A stretch of DNA of 64,000 nucleotides from Burkholderia latens (GCF_902499045.1 NZ_CABVPL010000039.1:1-64000), one strand, 5' to 3'. Numbered from the stretch's first letter, positions 8,639 to 17,774 are shown. A program made the numbers and translations. The notes: a model not told the origin generated them from the sequence alone.

Positions 8639-10258
8639 ATGATGGATCACCCGTTTTCAACTGTTGCGGCGACGTCGGCACGCCGGCGCGCGTGGGTGCT
8701 CGCGGCCGTCTGCATGGCGGCCGTCGCGCTGCCGCTGTCGTTTTCGGGCGGCGCGGTCGCGACGCCGGCGATCGGCCGCGACCTGCACGGCGGCCCGGTC
8801 GCGATGAACTGGATCACCAACGCGTTCATGCTCGCATTCGGCAGTTTCCTGATGGCCGCCGGCGCGCTGGCCGACCAGTTCGGGCGCAAACGATTGTTCG
8901 CGAGCGGCGTCGGCGGTTTCACGCTGATGTCGGTCGCGCTCGCGTTCGCGCCGTCGATGCTCGCGGTCGACCTGCTGCGCGCCGCGCAAGGGCTCGCGGC
9001 CGCCGCGGCACTTGCGGGCGGCACGGCCGCGCTCGCGCAGGAGTTCGACGGCGCGGCGCGCACGCGCGCATTCAGCCTGCTCGGCACGACGTTCGGGATC
9101 GGGCTCGCGTTCGGGCCCGTGCTCGCCGGCTGGCTGATCGCGCAGTACGGCTGGCGCGCGATCTTCGTCACGGGCGCGGTGGCCGGCGTGCTGTCGCTCG
9201 CGTTCGGCCTGCCGCGCATGCACGAGTCGCGCGATCCGCATGCGACCGGGCTCGACTGGCCCGGCACGACGGCATTCACCGTCGCGCTGACGCTGTTCAC
9301 GTTCGGCGTGATCGAGGCGCCCGCGCGCGGCTGGACGCATCCGCTCGTCGTCGCGCTGCTGGCCGGCGCGGCGCTCGGCGCATGCGCGTTCGTCGCGATC
9401 GAGACGCGCGTCGCGCGGCCGATGCTCGATCTGTCGCTGTTCCGGATTCCCCGTTTCGTCGGCGTGCAGGTGCTGCCGGTGTCGACGTGCTGCTGCTACA
9501 TCGTGCTGCTCGTCGTGCTGCCGCTGCGCTTCATCGGCATCGACGCGTTCAGCGAAATCGACGCGGGCTGGCTGATGCTCGCGATCTCCGCGCCGATGCT
9601 CGTCGTGCCGCTCGTCGCGGCGACGCTCACGCGCTGGCTGCCGGCCGGCGTGATCTCCGGGCTCGGGCTGCTCGTCGCCGCTGCAGGGCTCGTGTGGCTG
9701 GGCGTCGCGCTGCGCGGCGGCGCGGGGCCCGCGGCGATCGCGCCGATGCTCGCGATCGGGGTCGGGGCCGGCATGCCGTGGGGGCTGATGGACGGGCTGT
9801 CGGTCAGCGTCGTGCCGAAGGAGCGCGCGGGGATGGCGACCGGGATCTTCAGCACGACGCGCGTGGCGGGCGAAGGGATCGCGCTCGCGATCGTCGGCGC
9901 GGTGCTGGCGACGCTCGCGCACGACGATTTGCGGCAGGCGGCGGCAGCGACGGTCGGCGCGCCGGATGCGACGCTGCGCGCCGCCGCGCGGCTCGCGACC
10001 GGCGATCTCGCGGGCGCCGCAGCCGTGTTGCCTGGCGTCGATCGCGCGGCGCTGCTCGCGAGCTATACGCACGCGTTCGATCGGCTGCTGATCGGGCTCG
10101 CGGTCGTGACGGTGCTGTGCGCGGGCGTGGTGTTCGCGTTTCTCGGCGCGCGGCCGGCGCCGACGGAAGCGCGCGTCGATGAACGTGTGCAGCCGCGTGA
10201 TGAAGCACCGGCGCGGCGCCGCGCGGAAGCGGCGTGTGCGGACGCAAGCGGGCGGTAA
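8639..10258 (+). CDS. MFS exporter, DHA2 (14-helix, EmrB/QacA) type
   Basis: A 539-aa multi-pass protein with about 14 hydrophobic segments. Motif A appears as GALADQFGRKRLF after the second helix, and motif C-like GTTFGIGLAFGPVLAGWLI in helix 5 marks a drug/proton antiporter. It likely exports a toxic or amphipathic compound. Two adjacent ATGs (8639 and 8642) follow GAGGAGCG; either could be used. It is divergent from the LysR regulator. The hydrophilic C-terminus (about 40 residues, rich in Glu, Arg and Ala) is longer than usual. Confidence 0.9.
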   Translation: MMDHPFSTVAATSARRRAWVLAAVCMAAVALPLSFSGGAVATPAIGRDLHGGPVAMNWITNAFMLAFGSFLMAAGALADQFGRKRLFASGVGGFTLMSVALAFAPSMLAVDLLRAAQGLAAAAALAGGTAALAQEFDGAARTRAFSLLGTTFGIGLAFGPVLAGWLIAQYGWRAIFVTGAVAGVLSLAFGLPRMHESRDPHATGLDWPGTTAFTVALTLFTFGVIEAPARGWTHPLVVALLAGAALGACAFVAIETRVARPMLDLSLFRIPRFVGVQVLPVSTCCCYIVLLVVLPLRFIGIDAFSEIDAGWLMLAISAPMLVVPLVAATLTRWLPAGVISGLGLLVAAAGLVWLGVALRGGAGPAAIAPMLAIGVGAGMPWGLMDGLSVSVVPKERAGMATGIFSTTRVAGEGIALAIVGAVLATLAHDDLRQAAAATVGAPDATLRAAARLATGDLAGAAAVLPGVDRAALLASYTHAFDRLLIGLAVVTVLCAGVVFAFLGARPAPTEARVDERVQPRDEAPARRRAEAACADASGR

Positions 10259-10371
10259 GCGCAGTGCCGTGAACGGCATGGCTCGGCACATCGGGCTTGC
10301 CCAGGCGGCTGTCGCGTCTCACCGCTGATGCGTGTCCGGGCGAGCGCGACGCTGGCATCGCGCAGCCGCGA

Positions 10372-10800
10372 TCACGCCAGCACGAGCGGCGGCAACTCCG
10401 CGTCGGCCCGCGCGTGCGCGTGCTCCACTTCGACGATCACGTAACGCCGCGCATCGGGCCACAGGTGCGCGTGGCGAGCGGCCGCTTCATCGATCGTCGC
10501 GCGCCCTTGCACGAGCCACGTCGTCTGCCGGACGAAGTCGACGAACAGCAGCGCGATCGCCGGATTCACGAGCAGGTTGCCTATCGTGTTGAACAGGTTG
10601 TTGCCCGCGAAATCGGGCAGCACGAGCGTGCGGCGGTCGCGCACGTCGACGAGCGGCTCGAACGAGCCGTCCGCGCGCGGCTGCCGGCCGCGATACGAAC
10701 AGTCGCTGTCGCCGGCCTCGTTCGCGGTCGCGACGATCAGGAACGCCTGTTCGCGGATGAACGCGACGGCGTCGTCGCTCAGAGGAGCCGGATGGGTCAT
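10372..10800 (-). CDS. PPOX/flavin-nucleotide-binding family protein
   Basis: A 142-aa single-domain split-barrel protein of the pyridoxamine 5'-phosphate oxidase-like superfamily. Family features are the N-terminal strand [20 protein letters not shown], the [20 protein letters not shown] segment that lines the flavin site, and GLLF-like [20 protein letters not shown]. It probably binds FMN or F420-like flavin and reduces or oxidises an unknown substrate. ATG 10800 is taken as start because it begins the conserved domain; a 13-residue longer form is possible. It is divergent from the aldehyde dehydrogenase gene. A larger paralogue lies at 13156. Confidence 0.85.
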   Translation of the reverse strand: MTHPAPLSDDAVAFIREQAFLIVATANEAGDSDCSYRGRQPRADGSFEPLVDVRDRRTLVLPDFAGNNLFNTIGNLLVNPAIALLFVDFVRQTTWLVQGRATIDEAAARHAHLWPDARRYVIVEVEHAHARADAELPPLVLA

Positions 10801-11125
10801 GGTTCGATCGGCGCGTGGCCGGTGCGTGCGGATTCGCATTCGTCATGCAAGCGACATGCCACGCGGAGAGCCCGGCAGCACCGCGACGCATGTGCCGATG
10901 CGCGACGCCGCTGTGAAAAATCCGAACACCGGCCGCGCCGCTGTGCCGTCGCGTTGTTCAGAATCGGCACACTCGTTTGCCGTGCGCCGGCACCGCCCGC
11001 GGCGGGCGCCCGGACGCACCGCTCCTGTTCCGTTGCGAGCCGGTTTGGCACGCATGTTGCGTAAACCGTGCAGCGCGATCCAACCGGCGCTGCATTCACA
11101 CAAGCACGATGAACAGGAGACATGT
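10801..11125. other. Divergent regulatory region (PPOX protein / aldehyde dehydrogenase)
   Basis: A 325-bp non-coding region that contains the sigma-54-type promoter at 11046-11060. Its upstream half would be the place for enhancer-binding-protein sites. No reading frame with protein-like composition is seen. Confidence 0.5.
11046..11060 (+). promoter_or_regulatory. Sigma-54 (-24/-12) promoter for aldehyde dehydrogenase
   Basis: TGGCAC-GCATG-TTGC matches the TGGCAC-N5-TTGC consensus exactly, with the invariant GG (11047-11048) and GC (11059-11060) at correct spacing. It lies 65 bp before the ATG at 11126, on the same strand. An enhancer-binding activator of the AcoR/ExaR kind would be needed; none is encoded beside it. 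Confidence 0.75.
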
Positions 11126-12652
11126 ATGAACCCGTTTGACCTGAAGCAACTGGGCCTCGACGTCGAATATCCGTATCGTCAGCAGTACGACAACTACATC
11201 GGCGGCAAGTGGGTTCCGCCGGTGAAGGGCGAGTATTTCGAGAACGTGTCGCCGATCAACGGCAAGCCGTTCTGCCGCGTGCCGCGCTCGGGCGCCGACG
11301 ACATCGAGCTCGCGCTCGATGCCGCGCACGCCGCGCGCCGGAAGTGGGGCAAGACGTCCGTCGCCGAGCGCGCGAACCTGCTGCTCGCGGCCGCCGACCG
11401 GATGGAAAAGAACCTGAAGCTGCTCGCGGTGGCCGAGACGATCGACAACGGCAAGCCGCTGCGCGAGACGATGGCCGCCGACCTGCCGCTCGCGATTGAC
11501 CACTTCCGCTATTTCGCGGGCTGCATCCGCGCGCAGGAAGGCGGCATCTCCGAGATCGACGACAACACCGTCGCGTATCACTTCCACGAGCCGCTCGGCG
11601 TGGTCGGGCAGATCATCCCGTGGAACTTCCCGCTGCTGATGGCCGCGTGGAAGCTCGCGCCGGCGCTCGCGGCCGGCTGTTGCGTCGTGATGAAGCCGGC
11701 CGAGCAGACGCCCGCGTCGGTGATGGTGCTGATGGAGCTGATCGGCGACCTGTTCCCGGCCGGCACGATCAACATCGTCAGCGGCTTCGGCAAGGAAGCG
11801 GGCGAGGCGCTCGCGACCAGCAAGCGGATCGCGAAGATCGCGTTCACCGGCTCGACGCCGGTCGGCAAGCACATCCTGCGTGCGGCGGCCGACAACCTGA
11901 TCCCGTCGACGGTCGAACTGGGCGGCAAGAGCCCGAACATCTTCTTCGCAGACGTGCTCGACCAGGACGACGCGTTCCTCGACAAGGCGCTCGAAGGCCT
12001 CGCGATGTTCGCGCTGAACCAGGGCGAGGTGTGCACGTGCCCGTCGCGGATCCTGATCCAGGAATCGATCTACGAACGCTTCATCGAGAAGGCGGTTGCG
12101 CGCGTCGAGCGGATCAAGGCCGGCCACCCGCTCGACCTGCAGACGATGATCGGCGCGCAGGCGTCGCAGCAGCAGCTCGACAAGATCCTGTCGTACATCG
12201 ACATCGGCCGCGACGAAGGCGCGCAATGCCTGACCGGCGGCGAGCGCACGGCGCCGGCCGCGGAACTCGGCACGGGCTACTACGTGAAGCCGACGATGCT
12301 GCTCGGCAACAACAAGATGCGCGTGTTCCAGGAAGAGATCTTCGGGCCGGTCGCGTCGGTGATGACGTTCAAGGACGAGCAGGAAGCGATCGAACTCGCG
12401 AACGACACGTTCTACGGGCTCGGCGCGGGCGTGTGGACGCGCAACGGCACGCGTGCGTACCGGATGGGCCGCGAGGTCGAGGCCGGGCGCGTGTGGACCA
12501 ACTGCTATCACCTGTACCCGGCGCATGCGGCGTTCGGCGGCTACAAGCAGTCCGGCATCGGCCGCGAGACGCACAAGATGGCGCTGTCGAACTATCAGCA
12601 GACGAAATGCCTGCTGGTCAGCTACCAGGCGGAGGCGCTCGGGTTCTTCTGA
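11126..12652 (+). CDS. NAD-dependent aldehyde (acetaldehyde) dehydrogenase, AldB/ExaC/AcoD type
   Basis: A 508-aa member of the aldehyde dehydrogenase superfamily. The NAD site [12 protein letters not shown], the general-base motif VELGGKSPN and the catalytic-cysteine region [11 protein letters not shown] (Cys303/Cys305) are visible. The EVCTCPSR variant is typical of the AldB/ExaC/AcoD subgroup that oxidises acetaldehyde to acetate. ATG 11126 follows ACAGGAGACATGT and starts at the family N-terminus. Its sigma-54 promoter and its location between eutBC and eutR suggest it completes ethanolamine (and ethanol or acetoin) degradation. A GC-rich hairpin follows the stop. Confidence 0.94.
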   Translation: MNPFDLKQLGLDVEYPYRQQYDNYIGGKWVPPVKGEYFENVSPINGKPFCRVPRSGADDIELALDAAHAARRKWGKTSVAERANLLLAAADRMEKNLKLLAVAETIDNGKPLRETMAADLPLAIDHFRYFAGCIRAQEGGISEIDDNTVAYHFHEPLGVVGQIIPWNFPLLMAAWKLAPALAAGCCVVMKPAEQTPASVMVLMELIGDLFPAGTINIVSGFGKEAGEALATSKRIAKIAFTGSTPVGKHILRAAADNLIPSTVELGGKSPNIFFADVLDQDDAFLDKALEGLAMFALNQGEVCTCPSRILIQESIYERFIEKAVARVERIKAGHPLDLQTMIGAQASQQQLDKILSYIDIGRDEGAQCLTGGERTAPAAELGTGYYVKPTMLLGNNKMRVFQEEIFGPVASVMTFKDEQEAIELANDTFYGLGAGVWTRNGTRAYRMGREVEAGRVWTNCYHLYPAHAAFGGYKQSGIGRETHKMALSNYQQTKCLLVSYQAEALGFF

Positions 12653-12685
12653 TCGCCGTACGTAGCGGCGAAGTGCCTGCCGGGG

Positions 12686-12717
12686 CGGCCGGGCGGTGGG
12701 GTAACGCCGCCCGGCCG
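12686..12717 (+). terminator. GC-rich hairpin after aldehyde dehydrogenase
   Basis: An 11-bp perfect stem, CGGCCGGGCGG paired with CCGCCCGGCCG, starts 33 bp after the stop. No T-tract follows, so termination is plausible but may be inefficient or Rho-assisted. Confidence 0.45.
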
Positions 12718-13155
12718 TGTCGCGGTGACGGGTGGGCCGGTTGCGGACGGCCGGTTGCGGACGGCCGGTTGGGGCTGGGCGGTTGCGGCGGCTGCCGACG
12801 CTTGGTTGTCGACGATCGGTTGTGGGCGCCCGGTCGCGAATGCCTGGTTTCCGACGAACCGCGTCCGGCGGCCGGCTCCCGACGAACGGTTTCTGCCGGG
12901 CGGCCGCTTACGGCGGTGTGCCCGGCGCGGGATTGCCGAAGAAACCTCGACGGCCGGACGCGGCCCGTTCGGCCGCCGAACGGCGCCCGCACCAGCGGTC
13001 CGGTACTGACTGCTCCGGCCCCGGCACTTCGCGTTTCTCTTTCGACATTGAATGCGCAGCATGGGCCCCGCCTGCGCGCGGCCCGCGTCGCGCCGATACC
13101 GGCCTTCGCGCGTTCGCGACCGCATCGCGTACCCGCAGGCCCGACGGAAACCAGC
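12718..13155. other. Intergenic region with degenerate 14-bp repeats
   Basis: About 440 bp without a convincing gene. It opens with two exact copies plus a partial third of a 14-bp unit, GGCCGGTTGCGGAC (12735-12774), then decays into loosely related GGTT/CCGG-rich motifs to about 12905. Open frames here have arginine- and alanine-rich composition and appear spurious. Confidence 0.55.
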
Positions 13156-13704
13156 ATGGCAGAACCGCCCCGATCCTTTCCGCGTCACCCTGTGTTTCAC
13201 GCGGGCGAACTCGACGCGCACCACCGGTTCGGCGTCGCCGACGAAGCCGAGCGGATGAGCGACGCCGTGACGACGCGGCTGAGCATCGGCGTGCGCCAGT
13301 TCGTCGAGTCGCAGCCGTTCATGTTCGTCGGCACGACGTGCGGCGGCGCGGCGCGCGTGACCTGCGACATCGTGCAGGGCATGCGCGATGCGAACGGCGA
13401 TCTGTGGCCCGTCGTGCGCGTGATCGACACGAAGACGCTGCGCTTCGCGCTGCGGGACCATGGCGATGGCGACGGCAACCGGATCGATCCGCACGCGTGC
13501 GACGGCAGCGGCGTCGGGCTGCTGTTCGTCGATTTCATGCGCGGCATCCGCTACCGGATCAACGGCCGCGCGACGCTGCGCACCGACCTGCCGGAAGCGG
13601 ACGCTGCGCCGTGGCCGGCCGGCAGTCCGATCGTCGAGCTGGCGGTCGCGCAGGCGTACGGCAACTGCGGCACGCGCGTCGTGCGGCTGCGGCCGGGCGG
13701 GTAG
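13156..13704 (+). CDS. PPOX/flavin-nucleotide-binding family protein (larger form)
   Basis: A 182-aa split-barrel protein of the pyridoxamine-phosphate-oxidase-like superfamily. It begins near FHAGELDAHHRFGVADEAERM, a segment common to putative flavin-binding proteins of this subtype, continues with FVESQPFMFVGTTCGGAARV, and has GLLFVDFMRGIRYRINGRAT, which parallels [20 protein letters not shown] in the smaller protein at 10372. The substrate is unknown. ATG 13156 is the first in-frame start after the repeat-rich spacer. It sits between the aldehyde dehydrogenase and eutR genes; whether it serves ethanolamine metabolism is unclear. Confidence 0.85.
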   Translation: MAEPPRSFPRHPVFHAGELDAHHRFGVADEAERMSDAVTTRLSIGVRQFVESQPFMFVGTTCGGAARVTCDIVQGMRDANGDLWPVVRVIDTKTLRFALRDHGDGDGNRIDPHACDGSGVGLLFVDFMRGIRYRINGRATLRTDLPEADAAPWPAGSPIVELAVAQAYGNCGTRVVRLRPGG

Positions 13705-13832
13705 CCGATGGTCGCTGGCGGCGCGCAATCCGCACTCGCGCGGTGCGCGGCACGCCGCCTCCGGGTGCGCCCCCATGGCGCGCGCGGGCCGTAGCGCGTG
13801 GAATGACGGGCTTGTCGCCGGATTGCGCGATT

Positions 13833-13847
13833 CGGCACGGGACTTGC
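13833..13847 (+). promoter_or_regulatory. Candidate sigma-54 promoter for eutR-like gene
   Basis: CGGCAC-GGGAC-TTGC matches TGGCAC-N5-TTGC at all positions except the first, with the GG and GC dinucleotides at correct spacing. It lies 36 bp upstream of the ATG at 13884. It resembles the better site before the aldehyde dehydrogenase, suggesting joint control. Confidence 0.55.
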
Positions 13848-13883
13848 GTGACGGATGCGGCCCGGGCAGGTGAGGAGGACACG

Positions 13884-14918
13884 ATGGAGCAACGAGTGCA
13901 GTGCATGGACGAGCCGACGGCCGAGGACACGCGGCGCAGCGCGCAGGGCGACGCCGCGCCGGCCGGCCAGGCGGTGGTCAGCGTCGCGCACGACGCCGAC
14001 GAGCAGGCGCGCAACCTGATCGGCTGGCGGCAGACCTACGACCAGCTCGCGGCCGGCCGCTTCGTCGGCACGCTGACCGAACTGCCGCTCGACACGATGA
14101 AGCTGTTTCGGGAATCGACCAGCCACCTGCTGCGGCAGGCGTGCGAAGTGCGCGGCGACGCGTACTGGTTCGGGATTCCGCTCACCAGCGACGGCAGCGC
14201 GCGCGTCGATGCGTGCCGCATCGGCCCCGGCGCGCTCGCGTTCCGGCCCGGCAACGTCGAATTCGAATTGCTGACGCCCGCGCAGTTCTCGATCTACGGC
14301 GTGGTCGTGCGCGGCGACGTGCTGCGCCGCTATGCCGAGGAAGTCGAACACCGCGCGCTCGACGAGCGGCTGTTCACGCAGCGCGTGATCCAGATCGGCG
14401 ATACACGGCTCGCGCGCCTGTGCACGCTGCTCGGCCACCGGCTCGACGGCGCGGCGGCGGCGGGCGGGCCGCTGCCCGACGCGCAGCGCGACGACCTGCA
14501 GGCCGAGGTGCTGGCCGCGTTGTTCGACGCGTGCGCGGAACCGGCGGACGACGGCGCGGGCGGCGCGCCGTCGACGCGGCGCTGGATCGTCGAGCAGGCA
14601 CGCGAGTACGTACTCGCGCACCGCACGCGGCCGGTCGGCGTGCCCGAGCTGTGCGAGCAGCTGCACGTGAGCCGCCGCACGCTGCAGTACTGCTTCCAGG
14701 ATGTGCTGGGCATGGCGCCGGCGACCTATCTGCGCACGCTGCGCCTCAATGGCGCGCGGCGCGACCTGTGCGGGCGCGCGGCCGGTTCGGTGCAGGACGT
14801 CGCGGAGGCCTGGGGGTTCTGGCATCTGAGCCAGTTCGCGACCGATTACCGGCGGCTGTTCGGCAAGCGGCCGTCGGAGACGCTGCGCGATCGGGCGCCG
14901 ATGGCCGCCGCCGGCTGA
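13884..14918 (+). CDS. eutR: EutR-like AraC-family activator of ethanolamine utilisation
   Basis: A 344-aa protein with a ligand-binding N-terminal domain and a C-terminal AraC helix-turn-helix pair (about 240-335). It can be aligned with enteric EutR at several points from memory: WRQTYDQLAAGRFVGTLTEL, LFRESTSHLLRQACEVRGDA, YWFGIP, VPELCEQLHVSRRTLQYCFQ and WGFWHLSQFATDYRRLFGKR. EutR senses ethanolamine together with adenosylcobalamin and activates eut genes. The start has a strong TGAGGAGGACACG ribosome site. It lies 6 kb from eat-eutBC, which is unusual for a regulator of a compact pathway. Confidence 0.88.
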   Translation: MEQRVQCMDEPTAEDTRRSAQGDAAPAGQAVVSVAHDADEQARNLIGWRQTYDQLAAGRFVGTLTELPLDTMKLFRESTSHLLRQACEVRGDAYWFGIPLTSDGSARVDACRIGPGALAFRPGNVEFELLTPAQFSIYGVVVRGDVLRRYAEEVEHRALDERLFTQRVIQIGDTRLARLCTLLGHRLDGAAAAGGPLPDAQRDDLQAEVLAALFDACAEPADDGAGGAPSTRRWIVEQAREYVLAHRTRPVGVPELCEQLHVSRRTLQYCFQDVLGMAPATYLRTLRLNGARRDLCGRAAGSVQDVAEAWGFWHLSQFATDYRRLFGKRPSETLRDRAPMAAAG

Positions 14919-14979
14919 GCCTGGCGGCGGCGCGTGGATGCGGCTGCGCCCTGTGCCTTTCGGGCGAGTCGCCCCTGTT

Positions 14980-16074
14980 CTATTCCGGTGTCGCTGCACC
15001 GTCGCGCGGCGCCGGCCACGGCAGTGCATCCCAATCGACGGCCCGGTACGCGGCTTCGACCGCCGCAAGATCATCCGCCCGTTCGCTGCGATGCAGCCCA
15101 TGCAAACCGGCCGGCACGTCGAGCGGGACCGGCACGCAGTGCGGATAGTCGCGCACGCGCAGCGCCGGGTCGATCGTCGTGAAACAGCCGAGCGTCGGCA
15201 CGTCGAAGCCGTCGGCGACATGCAGCGCCGCCGTGTCGGGCGCGAACAGCACGCTCGCACCCTTGACCCATGCCATGAAGCGCGCGGTGTCCGTCGCGTC
15301 GCGGCTCACGTCGACATAGGCGGCGTGCGCGATGGCGCCGAAGCCGACCACCGGCAGCCCGTAATGCTGCGCGAGCCGCTCGACGCACGCGGCATGCAGC
15401 GCCCGCGGCACGCTGCGCACCGTGGTGCTCGCGTTCGGACAGAACAGCACGTACGGCCGCCGCCATTCGGCCGGCAGCGCGGGCAGCGGCAGCCGCGCGA
15501 GCCAGCGATTGCGCTTCGCGGCCGCCGGCACCGCGGCGGGATCCGCGCCGAGCGCGTCGAGGAAGAAATCGATCATCGGCTGCCGCGCGAACGCGGGCCA
15601 ATACAGGTGATTGCCGACGTCGATGCACTGCGCGCGGCCGGGCAGCGCATTGGCCGCGTACGGCAGCGCACGCGACGGCGCGACGACGTCGGCTGCGAGC
15701 GCGTACAGCGCTTCGACGTAACGCGGCGCGCGGGCCGGCCGGTACAGCGTGAAGCGCAGCCCTGGATGCATCTCGCGCAGGGCGGCGAGCGCGGTCAGCC
15801 CGATCACCGAGTCGCCGAGCGCGACGCCCATGCCGTTGATCACGTGCACGTCCGCCGCGCGGTCGTAATCGAGCCGGAACGGCCGGGATGCGGCATGCAG
15901 CAAGCCGAGCGCCGGCGCGGCCGGCACGTGACCTTCCGCGCGCACGCTGCCGTGCTCGATGTCGTACGGCGCGACGAGCGTGCGATCGGGGGCGAGCAGT
16001 GTGCCGGGGTGGACGAGCGCGTCGTCGTGCGACAGCACGAGGCCGGCCGGCGCGTCGGGCAGCGTCACGGTCAT
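14980..16074 (-). CDS. Glycosyltransferase family 9-like protein
   Basis: A 364-aa protein that looks like the ADP-heptose:LPS heptosyltransferase fold: GMGVALGDSVIGLTALAALR near residue 80, a central PYVLFCPNAS segment, and a C-terminal nucleotide-binding stretch FAPDTAALHVADGFDVPTLG. The order corresponds to the G-D-x-I and D-T/G-x-x-H motifs of GT9. Its ATG overlaps the stop of the upstream thiamine-diphosphate enzyme (ATGA at 16071-16074), implying joint function. No lipopolysaccharide gene is adjacent, so the acceptor is unknown. A longer in-frame start at 16179 is rejected because it lies inside the upstream gene. Confidence 0.7.
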   Translation of the reverse strand: MTVTLPDAPAGLVLSHDDALVHPGTLLAPDRTLVAPYDIEHGSVRAEGHVPAAPALGLLHAASRPFRLDYDRAADVHVINGMGVALGDSVIGLTALAALREMHPGLRFTLYRPARAPRYVEALYALAADVVAPSRALPYAANALPGRAQCIDVGNHLYWPAFARQPMIDFFLDALGADPAAVPAAAKRNRWLARLPLPALPAEWRRPYVLFCPNASTTVRSVPRALHAACVERLAQHYGLPVVGFGAIAHAAYVDVSRDATDTARFMAWVKGASVLFAPDTAALHVADGFDVPTLGCFTTIDPALRVRDYPHCVPVPLDVPAGLHGLHRSERADDLAAVEAAYRAVDWDALPWPAPRDGAATPE

Positions 16075-17774
16075 GCGTGGCGGGCGCGGCGGCCCTGTTC
16101 GCGGATCTGTTCGAGCGTCGCGGCCGGCGTGCTGGCCTCCTGCGGGATCCGGATCTCGATCACCGCCGGCAGCCCGCAACTCAGCGCGCGCTCCAGTGCC
16201 GGCGCGAAATCGGCGGTGCGCTCGACCGTCTCGCCATGCGCGCCGAACGCGCGCGCATACGCGGCGAAATCGGGGTTCGTGAGCGCCGTGCCGTGCACGC
16301 GGCCCGGATAGTTGCGCTCCTGATGCATGCGGATCGTGCCGAAATGACCGTTGTTGACGACGATGGCGACGATGTTCAGCCCGTACTGCATCGCGGTCGC
16401 GAGTTCATTGCCGGCCATCATGAAGCAGCCGTCGCCGGCGAGCGCGACGACCGCGCGCGACGGATACAGCGACTTCGCGGCGAGCGCCGCGGGCAGCCCG
16501 TAGCCCATTGCGCCGCTGGTCGGCGCGAGCTGCGACCGGAAATGCCGGTACGCGAAGTGACGGTGCAGCCAGATCGCATAGTTGCCGGCGCCGTTGGTGA
16601 CGATCGCGTCGTGCGGCAAGCGCTCGCGCAGTTGCACCATCACGTCGCCAAGCTGGACGTCGCCGGGCATCGGCAGCGGCGCGTGCCATTCGCGGTACGC
16701 GCGGTGCGCGTCGGCGGCCGAGCCGGCCCACGCGGGTTGCGCCGGCGGCTCGAGCGCGGCGAGCGGCGCCGCGATCTCCGGCATCCCCGACACGATCGGC
16801 AGGTCGGCCGCATACACGCGGCCGAGTTCGTCCGCGCCTTGATGCACGTGAATCAGCGTCTGGCGTGTCTTCGGGATGTCGAGCAGCGTATAGCCGCTCG
16901 TCGTCGCTTCGCCGAGACGCGGGCCGAGCACCAGCAGCAGGTCCGCATCGCGGATCCGCTTGCCGAGCGCCGGATTGATCCCGAGGCCGACGTCGCCCGC
17001 GTAGTTCGGATGTGCGTTGTCGAACGTGTCCTGGAAGCGGAACGCGCAGGCGACCGGCAGTTGCCAGCGCTCGACGAAGGTCCGCAGGTTCGCGCACGCG
17101 TCCGGCGTCCAGCCGCTGCCGCCGACGATCGCGAACGGCCGCTCCGCGCGGGCGAGCCGCTCACGCAGCTCGTCGAGCTGCGCGGCCGACGGCGACGCCG
17201 CGATGCGTTTCGCAGCCGGCACGACCGGCTGCGGCGTGCACGCTTCGGACAGCACGTCCTCGGGCAGCGCGAGCACGACCGGGCCCGCGCGGCCGGACGT
17301 CGCGACGTGGAACGCATGGCTCAGATATTCGGGAATGCGGCGCGGATCGTCGATCTGCGCGACCCATTTGGCCATCTGGCCGAACATCCGCCGGTAGTCG
17401 ATCTCCTGGAAGGCTTCGCGGTCGAGGTGTTCGCGCGCGCATTGGCCGACGAACAGGATCATCGGCGTCGAATCCTGGAATGCGGTGTGCACGCCGATCG
17501 ATGCGTGCGTCGCGCCGGGGCCGCGCGTGACGAACGCGATGCCGGGGCGGCCGGTCAGCTTGCCGACCGCCTCGGCCATGTTCGCGGCCGCCGCTTCGTG
17601 GCGGCAGACGACCGTCCGGATGCGCGCGGTGTCGTCCGCGAGCGCATCGAGTACGGCGAGAAAGCTCTCGCCCGGCACGCAGAATACGCGTTCGACGTGA
17701 TTGGCGAGCAACGCATCGACGAGCAGCCGCGCGCCGGTGGTGGCGCGCGGCTCGAGATCCTTGGAATGCGACAT
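16071..17774 (-). CDS. Thiamine-diphosphate-dependent enzyme (acetolactate synthase large-subunit-like)
   Basis: A 567-aa protein with the three domains of the acetohydroxyacid synthase/decarboxylase family. The catalytic glutamate lies in VVCRHEAAAANMAEA, followed by GRPGIAFVTRGPGATHASIG. The ThDP motif begins GDGCFMMAGNELATA and ends with VVNNGHFG. The substrate cannot be deduced; biosynthetic acetolactate synthase is unlikely because no small regulatory subunit is adjacent. AGGGAGA precedes ATG 17774. The gene is coupled by a 4-bp overlap to a GT9-like gene, an unusual partner that hints at a modified sugar or 2-oxoacid-derived product. Confidence 0.85.
   Translation of the reverse strand: MSHSKDLEPRATTGARLLVDALLANHVERVFCVPGESFLAVLDALADDTARIRTVVCRHEAAAANMAEAVGKLTGRPGIAFVTRGPGATHASIGVHTAFQDSTPMILFVGQCAREHLDREAFQEIDYRRMFGQMAKWVAQIDDPRRIPEYLSHAFHVATSGRAGPVVLALPEDVLSEACTPQPVVPAAKRIAASPSAAQLDELRERLARAERPFAIVGGSGWTPDACANLRTFVERWQLPVACAFRFQDTFDNAHPNYAGDVGLGINPALGKRIRDADLLLVLGPRLGEATTSGYTLLDIPKTRQTLIHVHQGADELGRVYAADLPIVSGMPEIAAPLAALEPPAQPAWAGSAADAHRAYREWHAPLPMPGDVQLGDVMVQLRERLPHDAIVTNGAGNYAIWLHRHFAYRHFRSQLAPTSGAMGYGLPAALAAKSLYPSRAVVALAGDGCFMMAGNELATAMQYGLNIVAIVVNNGHFGTIRMHQERNYPGRVHGTALTNPDFAAYARAFGAHGETVERTADFAPALERALSCGLPAVIEIRIPQEASTPAATLEQIREQGRRARHA

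Noticed and set aside
10965-10980. Second sigma-54-like sequence (CGGCACACTCGTTTGC)
   Set aside because: The GG-GC distance is one base too long and the first position is wrong; the site at 11046 is better.
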